Shown: piece by piece, positions 25,831 through 28,726 of the stretch
Layout of the letters: the number at the start of each line of letters is the position of its first letter
Numbering within the stretch: the first letter of the stretch is position 1
Assembly: GCA_905216195.1 (NCBI GenBank)
Contig: CAJMSX010000048.1
Coordinates: 1-28,726 of the forward strand
DNA: 28,726 nt
Direction of reading: 5' to 3'
From: an uncultured bacterium
Lineage (GTDB): Bacteria > Bacteroidota > Bacteroidia > Bacteroidales > Marinifilaceae
The notes under the pieces: model-generated
What the model was told of the DNA's origin: nothing
The model's input: only the letters and a program-made list of their open reading frames with translations
Database searches by the model: none
Translations under genes and position numbers: made by a program

Positions 25831-26493
25831 TCAATTTTCTGGTTTTTTTTCAGGAGCCAGCCGGTAAAAGAATTTCTTATTTGCATAGAAAGGTTCTAGG
25901 AGAGAAAAGTGGATAAAGCCGGCCAGAATGGCTATTGCTTGTTTCCGGGGAATATCGGCCATTTTGCAGTATTGGGAAATGGAAATACGATCGTGGGTAG
26001 ACAGATAATCCAGCAGTTTTTCTTCTTTTTCAGAATACCGGACGAGCATTCCTTTGGGAGCTTGTTTCATTTTCCATAATTTCAGGTGTACCGGGCTGGC
26101 CAGGATATTTTCATCCTGGATCCGCAGGTAGGCCTGATATCGTCCGTTTTCTTCCTTGGCATAATAAGGACGTTCTTTTCCTTGGGGAATAATGACTTCA
26201 AGTATGGTACGTCCTTCTACGGAGTGGGTGTGCATTTCACAGCAGACTTGGGGTTGGCAATATAATTTGGCAGCGGCTTCGATCATATAAATTTCCTCGT
26301 CGGAGCGGACGCCGGCTATTTTGCCGTTGTCTTTCACTCCGACGAGGAGGCGTCCTCCGTCGGTGTTGGAAAAGGCCGAAAGGCTTTTGGCGATTTTCCG
26401 GGCATCGGAGATTTCGAATTTAAAGTCTTGCTGTTGATGCTCTCCCTGAGCGATCAAATTGTAAATATATTCTGCCGGTGTTTTAATTTTCAT
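25831..26493 (-). CDS. AlbA_2 domain DNA-binding protein with C-terminal winged helix
   Basis: In this 220-residue cytosolic protein residues about 12-130 form an AlbA_2 (Schlafen-like) domain: GEHQQQDFKFE (17-27, with E18, D23, K25), FSNTDGGRLLVGVKDNGKIAGV (41-62), LEVIIPQGKERPYYAKE, and YLRIQDENI near the end. Residues about 145-215 look like a winged helix (YSEKEEKLLDYLSTHDRISISQYCKMADIPRKQAIAILAGF). The combination suggests a transcriptional regulator or nucleic-acid-binding factor. Its ATG lies inside the end of the alpha-2-macroglobulin gene (11-nt overlap), so the two are almost certainly co-transcribed. No nuclease partner is adjacent. This AlbA_2 has D23 where the giant protein of the window has a second glutamate. 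Confidence 0.85.
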   Translation of the reverse strand: MKIKTPAEYIYNLIAQGEHQQQDFKFEISDARKIAKSLSAFSNTDGGRLLVGVKDNGKIAGVRSDEEIYMIEAAAKLYCQPQVCCEMHTHSVEGRTILEVIIPQGKERPYYAKEENGRYQAYLRIQDENILASPVHLKLWKMKQAPKGMLVRYSEKEEKLLDYLSTHDRISISQYCKMADIPRKQAIAILAGFIHFSLLEPFYANKKFFYRLAPEKKPEN

Positions 26494-28726
26494 GATGAAT
26501 TTCTACTTTTCCGCCCGGCAGTACGGCTTGTATCGTATTGTCGTACATGGCGCTGCAGCGGATAGCGGGGCAAAGGAATACACCGGGGAACGCCGCATTG
26601 AACCGGAAACGGAATGTTTTCGTCTGGTTTTGATTCAGGCTGAAATATACATTATACCGGTCGTCCCGGATATCGGTATAATCCGCTTCCCGGAAGGCCT
26701 GCTTATTGCCTGTCAACCGATCGTTGATGATTTCGAACCCGGAAGGTAACATATACGTAAGGGCCAGATTTTGATAGGTCCCTATGATTCCGGTGTTTTT
26801 AATACTGATTTCGGCAATGATATCGAGGCCTTGGGGAATATCTTTCAGATGGATGCTTTTCCCGGAGGCGTCTTCATATTTTAAGCTCATGGAAAGTCCG
26901 GACATAATGCGTTCGTCGGCGATACCGAAAGGAGATACGGAGGTAAACAGACGGGTGTACAGTCGATTTTTCCCTGCATTGGCCACCTCAACCGAACTCT
27001 GACCGTTTTTCACCGGTAGTTGTTGCTGGTAAACCGTTTTGGGGATCGTTATTTCTTGTTTTTTTCCTGCAATGCTGATTTCGGCCGTCAAATTTTGAGG
27101 AGTGCCCACAAATTTTTCCACGTATTCCGTAGCGGCTACGAGAGCAAAAGCGGTAGTTTGTGTGCTGAGCCATTCGCTGGAAGACAGGACGCTTGAAATT
27201 TTTTCCAGCATTTGGTAGGCCTCTTGCTGCATGCCGAGGTAGACCATCGATTGCAGTATGATCGCTTTGTCGCGCAGGGCCGAGCCGAAAGTACCGCCGG
27301 TTTGCCGGTAAGGTGCTATTTCCCGGGAAGCATGCCGGATCAGATTGCGGGCGATATCGGGATAATTACACAGTGCATAAGCGGATGCCAGCAACCATTG
27401 AGCGGCCGGATTGCTGAGTTGTCTTTCTTTCATCCGGTTCATCGCCGCCATGTCGGGTTTCCCTGCCAGGGCCAGTACATACAAACGGTATCCTTGTTCC
27501 GTTTCATCATAATAATTGTTGATGTGGTAGCTATTGGCCTTCGTTTTAAGATATTCTAAATCTCTTTGCAGAAGCTGTCCCGGAACATGATACCCTTTCT
27601 GTGAGGCGGTCACCATAAAATGGGCTGCATAAGTGCTTACCCAGGAAGAAGTATAAGGTTCTCCCGGCCAGTAAGCGAATCCGCCTTCGGTCGTCTGATA
27701 CGAACTGAGGCGGCTGAGAACCGTTTTGACGTTGTTTTCGATCTCCTTTTTCCGAGCAGGAGTTAACTCCAAAAGTTGTCCCAGGGCAATTTGTGGAAAT
27801 GCCGTAGAAATGATTTGTTCGGCACAACCGTGCGGATAATGAATAAGATCGTTGAGGCGTTCGCCCAGGTTAAGCGGAGGAATGGTCGAGATTTCCAGTA
27901 TAGCTACCGGTTCGGCTCCCTGCAAATCCGCCGTGAAACGGTTTTTTTGTCCGGGTTGTAAGAGTTTCGATTCGATCCGGCTAATCGGAGGATTGGGAAT
28001 CCGGATATCGATTTGTTCTTCCGTTTCCGCTTTCTCACTGCCGGAAGTGGCGGTGAATTTCAGGTTTACCTTTCCGGTGGTCTCTTGAATAGCCAGTTTG
28101 AACCAGGTTAGTTTTTCTCCTTGTTCGGTAAATTCCACTTCTTGAACGGACTTTCCGATCAGCGTGGTTTGGGAGCCGGCACTTGCTTTTACCCGTACGT
28201 TCCGGATTTTGTCGTTCATGGCAAAAACCGTTACGGGTATTTCAAGCGTGTCGCCGGGAGTGAACACCCGGGGTAATGCTACGGAGAGCATAAGTGGTTT
28301 TTTTACCAGAGCCGATGCGGAAGCCGATCCGTATTCTCCGGCGTCAGTAGCGGCCACCAACATGGCGCGCACTTCTCCGATGTATTCCGGCATTCGGAAG
28401 GTCAGGGTTTGTTTTTCTCCTGGATTTAAATGACAGGGACCTTCAAAGAGAACGACGGGCCTGAAACGGTTGGTTTTTTCATCCTGTACAGGCTGGAGGG
28501 CTTCGTCACCCCCTATGGCAAAAGCTCTTTCCAGCCGGGCGCCGTAAGCTCCGAAAATAAAATCGTAGAAATCCCAGGTTTTTACTCCCAGGGCTTCCCG
28601 GGAATAAAAGGCCGGGAAAGGAGAAGGAGTACGGAAAGAAGTAAGCGCCAACAGACCCTCGTCGACGATAGCCAGGGTATATTCCATGGCCCGTTTTTCT
28701 TTTTCGCTGACAGTTACGGTAAAGGT
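26483..28726 (-). CDS. Alpha-2-macroglobulin family protein, C-terminal part (5' end outside window)
   Basis: The frame is open to the window edge (TFTVTVSEKEKRAMEYTLAIVDEG is continuous in frame), so the ATG at 28687 is internal. Visible parts are the VDEGLLALTSFRTPSPF and REALGVKTWDFYD segment preceding the A2M domain, the A2M domain itself (PVVLFEGPCHLNPGE, MLVAATDAGEYGSA), and the thioester site HYPHGCAEQ. In the latter both Cys (codon 27824-27826) and Gln (27815-27817) are kept. An alpha-helical thioester domain (YQTTEGGFAYWPGEPYTSSWVSTYAAHFM) and a C-terminal beta-sandwich follow (LALTYMLPSGFEIINDR). Bacterial A2Ms are periplasmic protease traps that defend the envelope. No pbpC is visible nearby. 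The last 11 nt overlap the AlbA_2 gene. Confidence 0.93.
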   Translation of the reverse strand, partial: TFTVTVSEKEKRAMEYTLAIVDEGLLALTSFRTPSPFPAFYSREALGVKTWDFYDFIFGAYGARLERAFAIGGDEALQPVQDEKTNRFRPVVLFEGPCHLNPGEKQTLTFRMPEYIGEVRAMLVAATDAGEYGSASASALVKKPLMLSVALPRVFTPGDTLEIPVTVFAMNDKIRNVRVKASAGSQTTLIGKSVQEVEFTEQGEKLTWFKLAIQETTGKVNLKFTATSGSEKAETEEQIDIRIPNPPISRIESKLLQPGQKNRFTADLQGAEPVAILEISTIPPLNLGERLNDLIHYPHGCAEQIISTAFPQIALGQLLELTPARKKEIENNVKTVLSRLSSYQTTEGGFAYWPGEPYTSSWVSTYAAHFMVTASQKGYHVPGQLLQRDLEYLKTKANSYHINNYYDETEQGYRLYVLALAGKPDMAAMNRMKERQLSNPAAQWLLASAYALCNYPDIARNLIRHASREIAPYRQTGGTFGSALRDKAIILQSMVYLGMQQEAYQMLEKISSVLSSSEWLSTQTTAFALVAATEYVEKFVGTPQNLTAEISIAGKKQEITIPKTVYQQQLPVKNGQSSVEVANAGKNRLYTRLFTSVSPFGIADERIMSGLSMSLKYEDASGKSIHLKDIPQGLDIIAEISIKNTGIIGTYQNLALTYMLPSGFEIINDRLTGNKQAFREADYTDIRDDRYNVYFSLNQNQTKTFRFRFNAAFPGVFLCPAIRCSAMYDNTIQAVLPGGKVEIHHEN

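Noticed and set aside
25831..28726. Schlafen/AlbA_2 plus A2M as a known phage defence system
   Set aside because: I know of no defence system with this pair, and no integrase, methylase or nuclease lies nearby; it is reported only as an unexplained pairing.
1..28726. CRISPR arrays, tRNA or rRNA genes, transposases, integrases
   Set aside because: I looked for regularly spaced repeats, tRNA T-loop and acceptor patterns and mobile element proteins, and saw none.

Overview
The window reads as chromosomal DNA of an anaerobic, probably gut-associated member of the Bacteroidales (Bacteroidota). The evidence is a SusC/SusD pair with a TonB-linked transporter, promoters matching the Bacteroides -33 TTTG / -7 TAnnTTTG pattern, weak Shine-Dalgarno use, a lysO gene split into two ORFs, and a clustered gnd-zwf-pgl pentose-phosphate operon. 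A genus cannot be fixed from sequence alone; an Odoribacteraceae-like origin is only a guess.

Layout. Positions 1-350 hold the tail of a LuxR-type regulator, followed by a strong terminator. Positions 647-6306 are a polysaccharide utilization transcription unit: consensus promoter, surface lipoprotein, SusC, SusD, terminator. Positions 6383-12418 hold the two halves of the lysine exporter LysO, then a secreted LacZ-like GH2 beta-galactosidase and a GH63/MGH1-like lipoprotein glycosidase, packed 9 nt apart and closed by a terminator. Positions 12620-13363 encode a Nudix-fold transcription factor whose catalytic box is degenerate. Positions 13677-17642 encode a 1321-residue protein with S1/OB-like segments and a Schlafen-type AlbA_2 domain, the least understood gene here. 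Positions 17783-18795 are a complete thiamin unit: promoter, TPP riboswitch, Thi4-type thiazole synthase, terminator. Positions 18974-19720 encode phosphoglycerate mutase.

From 19819 to the end all genes lie on the minus strand. In transcription order they are an alpha-2-macroglobulin family protein (5' end outside the window), an AlbA_2 DNA-binding protein overlapping it by 11 nt, gnd, zwf, pgl, a short-chain dehydrogenase, and class I fructose-bisphosphate aldolase. The two halves meet in the gpmA/fbaB convergent gap, which holds a 64-nt inverted repeat.

Functional reading. The left part imports and cleaves a glycan containing beta-galactoside and probably another sugar linkage. The right part is central carbon metabolism: oxidative pentose phosphate entry plus glycolytic aldolase and mutase. 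The best candidates for new biology are the giant OB/AlbA_2 protein, the AlbA_2 gene translationally coupled to an A2M gene, and the non-suicide Thi4 under a TPP riboswitch whose 5' P1 strand can also pair with a leader segment near the start codon.
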